From: Planctomicrobium piriforme
GTDB lineage: Bacteria; Planctomycetota; Planctomycetia; Planctomycetales; Planctomycetaceae
DNA length: 64,000 bases
Assembly (NCBI RefSeq): GCF_900113665.1
Contig: NZ_FOQD01000003.1
Coordinates: 124,001-188,000, forward strand
Direction of reading: 5' to 3'
In this document: positions 50,419-60,036 of the stretch, piece by piece
Position numbering within the stretch: the stretch's first letter is position 1
Layout of the letters: each line of letters begins with the position of its first letter
Made by a program: the position numbers and the translations under genes
Notes under the pieces: model-generated
What the model saw: the letters and a program-made list of their open reading frames with translations, nothing else
What the model was told of the DNA's origin: nothing
The model's database searches: none

Positions 50419-52206
50419 ATGTGGCAACTTTACGCAGTGGGCCGGGCTCCTCAGCAACGGGCCAAACTGCGCCTCGAAGCGGGCCAGACGTATGTGGTCG
50501 GTCGTTCCACGGACTGCGATTTCCCTGTCCCATGGGAACAGTTCCTGTCGCGAGCCCATGTCTCGCTCAAGGTCGATGAGCAGGGCGTGCAGGCGACGCG
50601 GCTGCCGGGGACGACCAATCCGATTTATCTCGACGGCGAACCGCAAGCAGAATTCCGACTGACTGCCGGGCAGCGGTTTGTGATCGGGGAATCGAGCTTC
50701 CTGCTACAGCAACTTCAACCAGTCGACGCGCAGCCGGATTTGCCCTTTCAGCAGATCACGTTCTCGGCAGCGGACCTGCAGCACTCGCGCTATGAAGATG
50801 CCGACCGTCGGCTTGAAGCGCTCGCGAGGCTCCCTTCGGTCATCGCGACATCACAGGATCAGGAAGAGCAGGGAACGCATCTTGCCGAATTGATTCTGGC
50901 GGGGATTCGTCATGCCGAAGCCGTCGCTGTTGTGGTCTTGTCTCCCTCAGGCACAGTCAAGGTGACCGCCTGGGAACGGCGGGCTGAAACGCAGGGGAGC
51001 GTTCGCCCCAGTGCCCGACTCGTGCAGGAAGCCATGCACAACTGGCACTCCGTCGTTCACGTCTGGGAAAAGAACAGCGCTGCGTTGCCGGAAGAAAACG
51101 AGTACACGTTGCAGGCGGAATTCGACTGGGCCTTCTGCACGCCTGTCGCCAGAACGGGCGCCGACTGCTGGGGAATCTATGTCACCGGCCGGCTCGACGA
51201 GCCGTTGTCGGAATCGCATCCGCTGCAGATCAATCTGCAATCCGATATTCGCTTCGCGCAGCTCGTGGGCGAAGTGCTCAGTTCCACCGAACGACAAACC
51301 CGCATGGAAGGGCAGCTCTCGATCCTGCGGCAATTCCTTTCGCCGCCGATCCTCGCGGCGCTCGAAGAGACCGGGCATGACGGCAATCTGAACGTCGACT
51401 TGTTGCAGCCCCGCGTCTGCCCGGTGACGGTGTTGTTCTGCGACGTCCGCGGGTCGAGCCACCGCGCGGAAGAAATGACGAATGACTTGCCGGGTCTACT
51501 CGATCGCGTGAACCGCGCGCTGGCGGTGATGACCGATGCCATTATCCAGCATGGAGGCGTCACCGGAGATTTTCTGGGAGATGCGGTCCTGGGATTCTGG
51601 GGCTGGCCATTTCCTTCTGAAGACGCACCGGTGAAAGCCTGTCGGGCTGCGATCAAAATTCGCGAGCAGTTTCTGCAGATGCAGCGCTCGCACCAGCATC
51701 CGCTGGCCGATTTTCGCGTCGGTATCGGCGTTGCACATGGCCGCGCCGTCGCAGGCAAAGTAGGCACGGGGGGCCGGATTTCCGTGACGGTGTTTGGTCC
51801 CGTGGTGAATCTGGCGAGTCGACTGGAAGGCATGACCAAGCGACTGAACGTGCCGATCATTCTGGATGAAGCCACTGCTCAGATCGCGAGGCACCGTTTG
51901 CCGACCAGCGAAGGCCGCTTGCGACAGTTGGCCACGGTGCTGCCGTATGGCATGGAGAACCCATTGCTGATCAGCGAACTGTTGCCGCCTGTCGGTGAGT
52001 ATTCACAACTGAGCGATGCCGATCTCGCGATGTTCGAACGAGGAGTCGAACTGTTTCGTGCTGGTCGCTGGCAAGAAGCGTATCATGCACTGCATGAGTT
52101 GCCGTCGAGTGATCAGGCGCAGGACTTTCTGCTGGCGTTGATCGCTCAGCACAACCGCGTGGCGCCCCCCGGATGGAAGGGGATCATCGAGTTGGCAAGC
52201 AAGTGA
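50419..52206 (+). CDS. FHA-domain class III adenylate/guanylate cyclase
   Basis: An N-terminal FHA domain (YVVGRSTDCDFPVPWEQFLS, residues about 27-90) should bind phosphothreonine. It could read the output of Ser/Thr kinases such as the one at 2519. A GAF-like region covers about 130-290. The cyclase core follows: VTVLFCDVRGSSHR with the first metal Asp, GDFLGDAVLGFWGWPF with the second, RVGIGVAHGRAVAGKVGTGG and TVFGPVVNLASRLEG. A C-terminal helical piece ends the 595-residue protein. Substrate choice between ATP and GTP is not decidable by eye. Confidence 0.88.
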   Translation: MWQLYAVGRAPQQRAKLRLEAGQTYVVGRSTDCDFPVPWEQFLSRAHVSLKVDEQGVQATRLPGTTNPIYLDGEPQAEFRLTAGQRFVIGESSFLLQQLQPVDAQPDLPFQQITFSAADLQHSRYEDADRRLEALARLPSVIATSQDQEEQGTHLAELILAGIRHAEAVAVVVLSPSGTVKVTAWERRAETQGSVRPSARLVQEAMHNWHSVVHVWEKNSAALPEENEYTLQAEFDWAFCTPVARTGADCWGIYVTGRLDEPLSESHPLQINLQSDIRFAQLVGEVLSSTERQTRMEGQLSILRQFLSPPILAALEETGHDGNLNVDLLQPRVCPVTVLFCDVRGSSHRAEEMTNDLPGLLDRVNRALAVMTDAIIQHGGVTGDFLGDAVLGFWGWPFPSEDAPVKACRAAIKIREQFLQMQRSHQHPLADFRVGIGVAHGRAVAGKVGTGGRISVTVFGPVVNLASRLEGMTKRLNVPIILDEATAQIARHRLPTSEGRLRQLATVLPYGMENPLLISELLPPVGEYSQLSDADLAMFERGVELFRAGRWQEAYHALHELPSSDQAQDFLLALIAQHNRVAPPGWKGIIELASK

Positions 52207-52624
52207 AAAATCAACTCTTTTTGCAGGTTTCTCAACCCCCAAAAAAGAGCCCGCTGGCACTTCCGCAAGAGATTTGATTCTGCTTAAATCAATTCTTGCT
52301 GGTGCTGCAGCAACGAATTTTTCCATTGCAGACCAGCTGTTGCATGGGGCTCACAAGCAACATGCAGTATGACCAAACGGATGGCTTGAAACGCGGGATT
52401 GAAGTTGAGCGTCAGACTGGTTCTGCCAGGCTGAACAGATGACATCTCAGAGCGACTGCAACATGTCTCAGGCCGTTCCGGTCTTCCATCTCAAACAAAC
52501 AAGTTCGACTTACGGCAAAAGAGCTTTTCTGGTCTGATGACGAACATCGGACAAGGTCAGTTCGCGGGCAACGCTTTTCTGCCGTTCAAGTTCCAGTGAA
52601 AATTGTTGAAAGGCTGTAACAGAC
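52207..52624. other. 418-base gap, nothing recognised
   Basis: I see no gene, terminator with a T tract or repeat array. It probably holds the promoter of the small zinc protein gene at 52625. Confidence 0.3.
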
Positions 52625-52927
52625 ATGATCCATTACTCGTGCGATCTGTGCGGGCGATCGATTCGTGACCAACGCTACACGGCAAAGATTGAAGTGGCTG
52701 CTGCGTTTGATCCGGAAGAATTGACTGAAGAAGATCTGGAAGTCGACCACCTCGAACAAATCGCCGAGACGCTGGCCGATATGGAAAGCACGGCCGACTT
52801 CGAACTCGAAGAGACTGGGCCAAAGAACTTTCAGTTTGACATGTGCCCCACCTGCGCCCGGAAGTATCTGAAAGCGCCGCTGGGCGCTCCACGCACGACC
52901 GCCCGTGCAAACTTCAGCCAGAACTGA
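52625..52927 (+). CDS. Small acidic zinc-binding protein, unknown function
   Basis: CDLCGRSI at residues 6-13 and MCPTCARKYL near 76-85 form a CxxC...CxxC zinc site. An acidic helical middle (PEELTEEDLEVDHLEQIAE) separates them. It has 100 residues. The layout resembles small planctomycete proteins of unknown role. It stands alone. Confidence 0.75.
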   Translation: MIHYSCDLCGRSIRDQRYTAKIEVAAAFDPEELTEEDLEVDHLEQIAETLADMESTADFELEETGPKNFQFDMCPTCARKYLKAPLGAPRTTARANFSQN

Positions 52928-52960
52928 AGCTGAGCTGGAAAAGAGGATGGATGGAGTAGG

Positions 52961-53082
52961 AACCACGAATCGCACAAATTCCACGAATACATCATGGCAT
53001 TCGCAGCCTTGCCTGAAGACCGACATCAGTTGCTGATGAGAGTTTCACAAACCCATTCGTGTCATTTATAAGATTCGTGGTT
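52961..53082. repeat. Palindromic intergenic element, ACCACGAAT type
   Basis: AACCACGAAT (52961-52970) is inverted perfectly as ATTCGTGGTT (53073-53082), with an inner CCACGAAT/ATTCGTG match. It fills the gap between the zinc protein and the nuclease gene. Confidence 0.75.
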
Positions 53083-53117
53083 GAATCCTCAGTTCTCTCC
53101 CTCGGGGAGCTTCGCCC

Positions 53118-53705
53118 ATGACGCCATCGCGACGCATGCGGCTGACTCCTCGCTATCGTCGTCCCCGCATTCTGCCAGCTTTGCTGCTGTTCATCGTCGT
53201 TGTGCTGGCGGGAGCGCGGGTGTGGGAAGCTCAACGAGAGACAGAGTCTGTCTCCGGTTCCGGGACAGCGGTCGAAAACGGCGGGCGGATTGTTCAGGTG
53301 CGGCGTACGGTCGACGGCGACACGCTGTTACTCGAAAGCGGAGAGCGGGTACGTCTGCTGGGAGTGGATACGCCTGAGACCAAAATTCCCGAGCAACCGC
53401 CGGAACCGTTTGGTCAGGCCGCCAGCGACTTCACCGCGAAACTAGTGACCGGTCAGCGCGTGAGACTCGAATTCGACCGGGAGCGGTTCGATCAATATGG
53501 CCGAACGCTGGCCTATGTTTATGTCGGGGACCTGTTCCTGAATGAGGAACTGATCCGGCAAGGTCTCAGCCCAGCACAGTTGCAATACCCCTTTCGCAGC
53601 GACATGAAACGGCGCTTCTCACAGGCGGAATCCGCGGCGAAGGAGGAGAGAAAAGGGATCTGGTCTCTGCCTGCGCCGGCGAAACGGCGTGAAAAAGTCG
53701 ACTGA
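53118..53705 (+). CDS. Membrane-anchored staphylococcal-nuclease-like protein
   Basis: A basic N-terminus and one hydrophobic helix (ILPALLLFIVVVLAGARVW) anchor the protein. The SNase domain follows: VDGDTLLLESGERVRLLGVD carries the first catalytic Arg, DTPETKIPEQPPEPFGQ the Glu region, and FDQYGRTLAYVYV the second Arg. It ends with ESAAKEERKGIWSLP. GGGGAG lies 7 bases before ATG 53118. It has 195 residues. It probably degrades extracellular nucleic acid in the periplasm. Confidence 0.92.
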   Translation: MTPSRRMRLTPRYRRPRILPALLLFIVVVLAGARVWEAQRETESVSGSGTAVENGGRIVQVRRTVDGDTLLLESGERVRLLGVDTPETKIPEQPPEPFGQAASDFTAKLVTGQRVRLEFDRERFDQYGRTLAYVYVGDLFLNEELIRQGLSPAQLQYPFRSDMKRRFSQAESAAKEERKGIWSLPAPAKRREKVD

Positions 53706-53825
53706 AACTGTCGAGCGGCGCGACTGATCCGGTCAACCCGTTCCCGGAACTGGACTTCCGGTGATCGGCAATTTTTGCTACTTCAGGCGTAGAAACCGGG
53801 TTTTGGCCGGTGGAAAAAGCTGAAA

Positions 53826-55337
53826 ATGGCCGTCGTGAAGGCGGTCCCAGCGACAGATTCATTGCAGAGTGCCTCGTCAGATTGCTGCCAGGGAGGGAAG
53901 CAGATCGTGGCTCATCGCCCGCACATTCCGCGTCCGCGTCATCTCTTTCCAGAGACGGCTGCGTTCTTCATTCTCGCCCGGCGCATGGCCCTGTATTGCG
54001 GCTTCGGCGCACGCACCGCAATTGGTCAGGTTCCGATCTGGATCGCCGGATCGCTGGCCGGCGTCATGGCGCTGATGCTGACGATCTCGCTGTTCTTCAT
54101 TCGCGAACCGGTGCTGCAGGCGGCTCCGGTGGTGTTCACAGAACCTGCCCCTGCCTTGCAGATGCCTGAACCGCAGCCGACGCTGGCCGAGCCCGTGCCG
54201 ACGCCGATCCCGAACTACAACCGGCCGCACCTGTTCGCCGACTTCGAGCGCACCTCGCTGCCGTTTCCTTTTGACGAAGAACGAATGGTCACGAACACGT
54301 CGACCGTTCCACAGCCGGCGCTGACTCCCTCCACACAGCGAGATCTGTGGCGACTCGCGGGTCGTCGCGGTGCCCTGCCGGAAGCGTTTGCCAGCTACCT
54401 GCAATCCGCAACGACGTTGCCGTTCCACTGGGGAACATTGAGCGCGTCTGACACGGTTCCGTTGCAGTTCGCGCCGGATGCCGCGCGTGGCATGGGGCTG
54501 CTGATCGAGAAGCCCCCCATCGCTCCGGGCGTGCCAGGCCAGCCGCTGACTTACGAAATCATTGTCATCAATGTCTCCCTGGCGACGATCGAACAGCTCG
54601 AAATCCGCGAGAAGATTTCGGAAGTACAGCGCGTCACAAATGTCTTGCCCGCTGCCAGCGTGGTCGACAACGAACTCGCCTGGAACCTGACTTCGTTCGA
54701 ACCTGGCGCGGTGAAGACGTTTCAGGTGACCCTGATCCCGGAAGTGCAAGGGGAGATTTTCACCGAGACCCGCATCATGCCAAAGTCCCGAGTGAGTGCG
54801 TCCGTCAACGTGCATCCGGCTCTTGACACGATGCAGCCGGCAGCACCGCCGCAACCGACTCCCGTAATCGCCAATCCGATTGTCAGCACAGTGCCGGGCG
54901 CTCCGGAATTGAAACTCTCGTACACCTCGGTCAGCGCACTCAAGCGGGGCGATGTGTTGTCGATGACTTTCTCGGTCACGAATATCGGGACCGCTGCCGC
55001 GGATGACGTACTGCTTTATGTGCGGCTTTCAGGGGAGTTCGAACATCGCTACGGCGAATTCGTGCAACACCGCATCGGCCATCTGGAACCGGGCCAGACG
55101 CGTCGGGCTCTCTTACAGGCGACTGCGAGAACTCCCGGCGATGCCCGACTGGCGACATCACTGAAGATGGGCGACCTGGAAGCTGAAGCCCGGGAGCTGA
55201 AGATTCCAATCAGCACGACGGAAATCGGCACAACAGCCCAGCCGCTGTCGGCTGAAGCCGCGCCGACGCAAAAATCCGATCAATCGACTCGCCGCCCCCC
55301 CGGAACCGCCGGCATGTGGGTGGCACGAGAACCGTAG
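53826..55337 (+). CDS. Membrane protein with DUF11-like beta domains
   Basis: A transmembrane helix (IWIAGSLAGVMALMLTISLF) lies at about residues 71-90 and is followed by a Pro-rich region. Two DUF11-like immunoglobulin-type domains come next: GQPLTYEIIVINVSLATIEQ through VKTFQVTLIPE, and ALKRGDVLSMTFSVTNIGTA through GQTRRALLQATAR. Such domains build surface proteins. The start at 53826 leaves a long N-terminus before the helix. ATG 53985 (MALYCGFGART) is an alternative. Length 503 residues. Confidence 0.82.
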   Translation: MAVVKAVPATDSLQSASSDCCQGGKQIVAHRPHIPRPRHLFPETAAFFILARRMALYCGFGARTAIGQVPIWIAGSLAGVMALMLTISLFFIREPVLQAAPVVFTEPAPALQMPEPQPTLAEPVPTPIPNYNRPHLFADFERTSLPFPFDEERMVTNTSTVPQPALTPSTQRDLWRLAGRRGALPEAFASYLQSATTLPFHWGTLSASDTVPLQFAPDAARGMGLLIEKPPIAPGVPGQPLTYEIIVINVSLATIEQLEIREKISEVQRVTNVLPAASVVDNELAWNLTSFEPGAVKTFQVTLIPEVQGEIFTETRIMPKSRVSASVNVHPALDTMQPAAPPQPTPVIANPIVSTVPGAPELKLSYTSVSALKRGDVLSMTFSVTNIGTAAADDVLLYVRLSGEFEHRYGEFVQHRIGHLEPGQTRRALLQATARTPGDARLATSLKMGDLEAEARELKIPISTTEIGTTAQPLSAEAAPTQKSDQSTRRPPGTAGMWVAREP

Positions 55338-55360
55338 TGCCTGCGCTCGTGCAGCAAAGA

Positions 55361-55530
55361 GAGAACCACGGAAGGCACAGAGTTCACGGAAGGGAATGCA
55401 TTGAATATGCAGCACGCTTCCGCGAAGAAGCTGTCATCGAGAACGTAAGAGTTCTGACTGTGCGAGCTGAAACCGGCGTTAGGCTGATTCAGATTTTCCG
55501 TGCCTGTCCGTGATTTCCGTGGTTCCTCTC
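55361..55530. repeat. Palindromic intergenic element, ACCACGGAA type
   Basis: GAGAACCACGGAA (55361-55373) is inverted as TTCCGTGGTTCCTCTC (55515-55530), with inner CACGGAA/TTCCGTG partners. It fills most of the gap before nadA. Confidence 0.7.
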
Positions 55531-55682
55531 AATTTCTGAATTAACGACGACAGTTGTATTTCTGCTTTGAGCGGTTCAATCCCTCCGCGAACCTTCTGTT
55601 CCCGAATCTCGTCCTTGAATCACAGGCGCGGCCGGGTGACTCTGGTTCCGCGTCCGTTATAATTCGGGGACAGGGGGACACC

Positions 55683-56684
55683 ATGGCAGAGCTGACGTTA
55701 CCAATTGTCGACGCGACGACCGAGGTCTATGAAGACCCGTTGGAAGTCATTGAAGAGATCGAGCGTCTGAAAAAAGAGCAGGACGCGGTGATCCTGGCGC
55801 ACTTTTACGTCGACGGCGACATTCAGGAGATTGCGGATTACACCGGCGACTCGCTGAAGCTCGCCCGTGACGCGACTCAGGCGACGAACTCGACCATTGT
55901 GTTTGCCGGCGTCCATTTCATGGCAGAATCGGCGAAGATTCTCAGCCCTGAAAAACGGGTGCTGCTGCCAGACCTGCTGGCCGGGTGTTCGCTCGCGGAT
56001 AGCTGTCCACCACAGAAGCTGGCCGCTTATCAAGCCGAGTTACGGGCGCAAGGACACGACTTCGTGACCGTGGCCTACATCAACACCTCGGCGGCGGTGA
56101 AGAGCCTGTGCGACTGGATCGTCACCAGCGGCAACGCGCGGGAACTGATTGAACAAAAGGTTCCCAAGGACAAGGAGATCCTGTTTGTTCCCGATCAGCA
56201 CCTGGGGCGATACCTGATGGAAGTCACCGGTCGGGAGATGATTCTGTGGCCGGGCTCGTGCATGGTGCATGAAGTGTTCAGCATTCAGGATCTGGTCCGG
56301 GCGAAGAAGCGGAACCCGAAAGCAGTGGTGCTGGCTCATCCGGAATGTCCGCAGAACGTGGTGGAACTGGCGGACGTGGTCGGCGGGACTGAGAAAATGC
56401 GGCGGTATGTCAGCTCGCTCTCGGAGCCGACGACGTTTCTGGTCGCCACAGAAGCGAACATGATTCATCCGCTCAAGGCGATCGCCCCGCAGCACGAATA
56501 CATTCCGGTTCCGGGGATCATGGCGGACACGGGAGAAACCTGTGCCTGTAACCGCTGCCCGCACATGGCGCGGAACACGCTGGCCAAGGTCCGCGACTGC
56601 CTGAAGTTCGGCCGGCCGGAAATCGTCTGGCAGCCGTATTTCGAACAGGCCCAGGACGTGCTGCGGCGCAGCCTGCTCTCCTGA
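55683..56684 (+). CDS. nadA: Quinolinate synthase NadA
   Basis: NadA condenses iminoaspartate with dihydroxyacetone phosphate to quinolinate in NAD synthesis and uses a [4Fe-4S] cluster. ILAHFYVDGDIQEIADYTGDS and FAGVHFMAESAKILSPEK are family signatures. Cluster Cys candidates are in LAGCSLADSC, WPGSCMVHEVF and GETCACNRCPHM. ATG 55683 follows AGGGGG with 5 bases between and gives 333 residues. Upstream in-frame sequence is not conserved. nadB and nadC are not in the window. Confidence 0.95.
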   Translation: MAELTLPIVDATTEVYEDPLEVIEEIERLKKEQDAVILAHFYVDGDIQEIADYTGDSLKLARDATQATNSTIVFAGVHFMAESAKILSPEKRVLLPDLLAGCSLADSCPPQKLAAYQAELRAQGHDFVTVAYINTSAAVKSLCDWIVTSGNARELIEQKVPKDKEILFVPDQHLGRYLMEVTGREMILWPGSCMVHEVFSIQDLVRAKKRNPKAVVLAHPECPQNVVELADVVGGTEKMRRYVSSLSEPTTFLVATEANMIHPLKAIAPQHEYIPVPGIMADTGETCACNRCPHMARNTLAKVRDCLKFGRPEIVWQPYFEQAQDVLRRSLLS

Positions 56685-56932
56685 TGACGGAATTCTGACG
56701 GCGGGGTCGGGTCGTACTGATGCGGTAAAGTGGCGCGGCATCGCTTTTGCGCCGCCTGGGAAACCACACCGTGAGAACTCCGTAGACTTGCAGCGGCCAG
56801 GGTTTGTACGCAACATTCATGCTGCGTTCATGATCGCTGGAAAATCAGGGCTCAGACTTGAGCGGGGCAAATTGTTTGTCATGATCGTGGCACCCCCCGC
56901 TCGCTCCTTCTGAACATCATTGAAGCCGCACT

Positions 56933-58234
56933 ATGCCGAACACGCTGACCATTACCGACAATCGCACGGGCAGGACGTACGAGATTCCGGTCCAGGAAGA
57001 TACCGTCAAGGCGATTGATCTCCGACAGATCAAAGTCGAAGAGGGCGATTTCGGGTTGATGGCCTACGATCCCGGGTACACGAACACAGCGTCGTGCAAG
57101 AGCCGGATCACCTATATCGACGGCGACGTCGGGATTCTCGAGTACCGCGGCTACCCGATTGAAGTCCTCGCCGAAAAGTGCACCTATCTCGAGGTCGCTT
57201 ACCTGCTCCTCAACGGCGAACTGCCTGACGCCGCACAGCTCAAGGAATGGGACGATTCGATCCGCTTCCATACGGTCGTTCACGAGAACATTAAACGGCA
57301 GATGGAATCGTTCCGCTACGATGCCCACCCGATGGGAATGCTGATCAGCACCGTCGCGGCGATGTCGACGTTTTATCCGGAAGCGAAGAAGGTCGGTTCG
57401 CCGGAAAACCGTGCGGTGCAGATCAAACGTCTGATCGCCAAAGTCCCGACAATTGCAGCCTTTTCGTATCGCCACAGCCAGGGCCATCCCTACGTTTATC
57501 CGAACAACGATCTGTCTTACACCGAGAACTTTCTGGCGATGATGTTCCAGATGTTCAACAACGGTTATAAGCCCGATCCGGCCCTGGTCCGGGCTCTTGA
57601 AGTGCTTTTCATTCTGCACGCCGATCACGAGCAGAACTGCTCGACCAGCGTGATGCGGGCCATCGGTTCTTCCGACGCCGACCCGTATTCGGCCCACGCC
57701 GGCGCCGCCGCTGCTCTCTACGGCCCCCTGCACGGCGGTGCGAACGAAGCCGTGCTGCGAATGCTGGCTGAAATTGGCAGCGTGAAGGAAGTTCCGAAGT
57801 ATGTCGCCCGTTGCAAGAGCGGCGAAATGCGGCTGATGGGCTTCGGCCACCGCGTTTACAAGAACTACGATCCGCGGGCCCGCATCATCAAGAAGTGTGC
57901 GGAAGAAGTGTTCGACGTCACTGGCCGCAATCCGCTGTTGGATGTGGCACTTGAACTCGAACGGATCGCCCTCGAAGACGAATACTTCGTGAAGCGCAAG
58001 CTGTATCCGAACGTCGACTTCTACTCGGGTCTGATTTACGAAGCGATGGGCTTGCCGGTGACGATGTTCCCGGTTCTGTTCGCGATTCCCCGGACCGCCG
58101 GCTGGCTGGCGCAGTGGAAGGAATCGATGGAAGACGAAGAGCAGCGGATTCAGCGTCCCCGCCAGATCTATCTGGGCGAGCGGACGAGAGACTTTGTGCC
58201 GCTGGAAAAACGGCCTGCCGCTCCCAAAGCCTGA
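56933..58234 (+). CDS. gltA: Citrate synthase
   Basis: It condenses oxaloacetate with acetyl-CoA at the entry of the TCA cycle. ITYIDGDVGILEYRGYPIE and HPMGMLISTVAAMSTFYPEA are type II citrate synthase segments. The catalytic His residues are in FILHADHEQNCSTS (first region) and LYGPLHGGANEAVL, and the Asp is in KLYPNVDFYSGLIYEAMG. FGHRVYKNYDPRA binds CoA and oxaloacetate. The 433-residue length is usual for the hexameric bacterial type. A terminator follows at 58273. Confidence 0.96.
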   Translation: MPNTLTITDNRTGRTYEIPVQEDTVKAIDLRQIKVEEGDFGLMAYDPGYTNTASCKSRITYIDGDVGILEYRGYPIEVLAEKCTYLEVAYLLLNGELPDAAQLKEWDDSIRFHTVVHENIKRQMESFRYDAHPMGMLISTVAAMSTFYPEAKKVGSPENRAVQIKRLIAKVPTIAAFSYRHSQGHPYVYPNNDLSYTENFLAMMFQMFNNGYKPDPALVRALEVLFILHADHEQNCSTSVMRAIGSSDADPYSAHAGAAAALYGPLHGGANEAVLRMLAEIGSVKEVPKYVARCKSGEMRLMGFGHRVYKNYDPRARIIKKCAEEVFDVTGRNPLLDVALELERIALEDEYFVKRKLYPNVDFYSGLIYEAMGLPVTMFPVLFAIPRTAGWLAQWKESMEDEEQRIQRPRQIYLGERTRDFVPLEKRPAAPKA

Positions 58235-58272
58235 TCGGTTCGCGATTTCGAACCGAGTGAAAACTGACTTTT

Positions 58273-58307
58273 CGAATCCGCCGTACAATCGGCGGATTCG
58301 TCATTTT
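58273..58307 (+). terminator. Rho-independent terminator after citrate synthase
   Basis: CGAATCCGCC pairs with GGCGGATTCG over an 8-base loop and is followed by TCATTTTC. Confidence 0.75.
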
Positions 58308-58851
58308 CGGACCTGCGCTGTCGCACTGCGCCGCAGGATTTCCGGCAATTGGGTCGTGAACGAGGCGTTTTTTTTCCTGCTTATGCGAGTTGCACCCTCG
58401 CCCCGGATTTAGGCAAGTGATTCCAGAAGGGGATCACGCCTGCCTTATGAAAAACACCCTGTTTTCATAAGGATTTGCCGCATTTACCCTGCTTTTCTAG
58501 CAGCCATGTGACAAAGCTGATCTCTTCGGCACATTGCTTGCATTTCAGCGTTTTCGGGAAGAGTTCCCGCGACCTCGGCTGCCCAATTTCAGCGCTCTTG
58601 AAACCTGCAGCCGGCCCAAATCAAGGATTGATTGCTGACTGAGTTCTGTCTTGCTCATTGCCCTTCTCGATGCAGTTCTCTTCGGGATGCGAGAGCAGTC
58701 ATTTTCAGCTGTGAAGGGTTCTGCCTGCCGCACCCCTTCGCAGAAACAGCCGATGCCGGCAGACGAATGAAACAGAAAATTGCGGAGCGATGTCCTCCTG
58801 AACTGAACATTAACCGAGCCGATTACGGCTCCTGCCCTTCGAGCGATTCCG
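58308..58851. other. 544-base upstream region of the NirB-like locus
   Basis: No gene is convincing. A hairpin GAGCC-GATTAC-GGCTC (58815-58830) lies just before the start codon at 58852, and there is no Shine-Dalgarno sequence. GTTTTCATAAGG and CCTTATGAAAAC near 58445-58480 form an inverted pair (CCTTATGAAAA / TTTTCATAAGG), a possible operator or hairpin. Confidence 0.45.
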
Positions 58852-59928
58852 ATGTACGCGTCCGCCCCGTTGTGTGAACACTTTCACTTCTCTCGCACAG
58901 AGATGTTCGCCCTCATTCGGGCGAAGGGGCTGCTGAATCTGACCGGGATCTTTGCTCGTTATGGCCGCGGGGCTGGCTGCGAACAGTGCCGCTCGGTGTT
59001 GTCTGGCATGCTGGAAGAACAGCGTCGTCAGACGATGGCCGGAATCTTCTCCGCCCGCGGCACCCTGGGCCGCGGTCCGCGTGGTCGCGTGGTGGGACGC
59101 TCGCAGGCGATTCGACTTTCTCCGGCCGGACACGTTTCTGGCGAAGACTTCGAAAACAATCGTTTCGACATCGCCTCTGAGGCCGAAGTCACTCTCTCGC
59201 GAATCTTTGAAACACGGTACGAAGCGATTCGCCGTGAGTTCCCCCTCACATTCATCGTGACCGACGATGCCGGCAGCGAGTCTCCTGCACAGTTCGCCGA
59301 TGTCGGCGTGGTCATCAACACGCTGTCGGCCGAGCCGACATTTGAAATCTACGTCTGCGGGCAGCCCGGCAACACTGCCCGCCCCGGCCAGCTTCTTCTG
59401 GCCGAAGTGAGCAATCTGAACACAGCAGTGCAAATGGTCGACCGGTTTCTGGCGTATTACGTCATGACGGCCGACCCGTACACGCGAACCGCTCCCTGGT
59501 GCGACATGCTGGAAGGGGGCAGCGAACACCTGCGGGACATGCTGGTGACTGACAAGCTCAGCATCTGTCCCGAGCTGGAAGAAATGCTGCAGCACCTGTG
59601 CGGATTCGATCGTCGCGAACAGCGCGAAGCGGGCATGGCTCGAACAGCGTGGAATCCCGAATCAGAGAGCGATCTGCAGAAGTCACGTTCCGTTCTCACT
59701 CAGGGCGGTGCGGAGAACGGTTTGACACGGTCACTCGTGTCCTGTCCGCCACACAAGGATGTGTTCTTGCCGGAAGAGGTCAACCAGACGGCCGGCAAGA
59801 CGTCTCAAACGCAGACCTTCACTATGAAAGTCGAGGGCGCCGATGTGCAACCTGATTTATCAGCACCGCAAGATCTCACTGAAGGAAGTTCCGCAGCGCT
59901 CAGCAGCAGCCTGGCGGCCGCTCATTGA
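58852..59928 (+). CDS. Truncated NirB-like protein lacking siroheme cysteines
   Basis: Residues 8-55 (CEHFHFSRTEMFALIRAKGL, ARYGRGAGCEQCRS) match the cysteine-containing segment of nitrite reductase NirB that precedes its siroheme half. Residues about 120-255 match the NirB C-terminal end (FEIYVCGQPGNTARPGQLLL, MVDRFLAYYVMTADPYTRTA, LEGGSEHLRDMLVTDKL). In NirB the segment between them carries the siroheme/[4Fe-4S] cysteines. Here it is shortened to about 65 residues, and the SGCxxxCAEA motif reads DDAGSESPAQ. The FAD domain is absent. A disordered tail of 100 residues ends the protein. The next gene is a nitrate-reductase-like protein. Catalysis of nitrite reduction is therefore unlikely. Confidence 0.78.
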   Translation: MYASAPLCEHFHFSRTEMFALIRAKGLLNLTGIFARYGRGAGCEQCRSVLSGMLEEQRRQTMAGIFSARGTLGRGPRGRVVGRSQAIRLSPAGHVSGEDFENNRFDIASEAEVTLSRIFETRYEAIRREFPLTFIVTDDAGSESPAQFADVGVVINTLSAEPTFEIYVCGQPGNTARPGQLLLAEVSNLNTAVQMVDRFLAYYVMTADPYTRTAPWCDMLEGGSEHLRDMLVTDKLSICPELEEMLQHLCGFDRREQREAGMARTAWNPESESDLQKSRSVLTQGGAENGLTRSLVSCPPHKDVFLPEEVNQTAGKTSQTQTFTMKVEGADVQPDLSAPQDLTEGSSAALSSSLAAAH

Positions 59929-60036
59929 TCGACCTGCCAGCCGCTTCCGCGGCGACGAGGTCGTCCGCCGGTTCCGCAAAGCCACTGGACGTTGAACGTC
60001 TTGTCCGACATCGCATTCGAACTGGCACAGGCAGTC

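Noticed and set aside
56879..58288. Minus-strand 469-residue frame
   Set aside because: It is the antisense shadow of citrate synthase, with a His/Arg/Val-rich composition typical of shadows.
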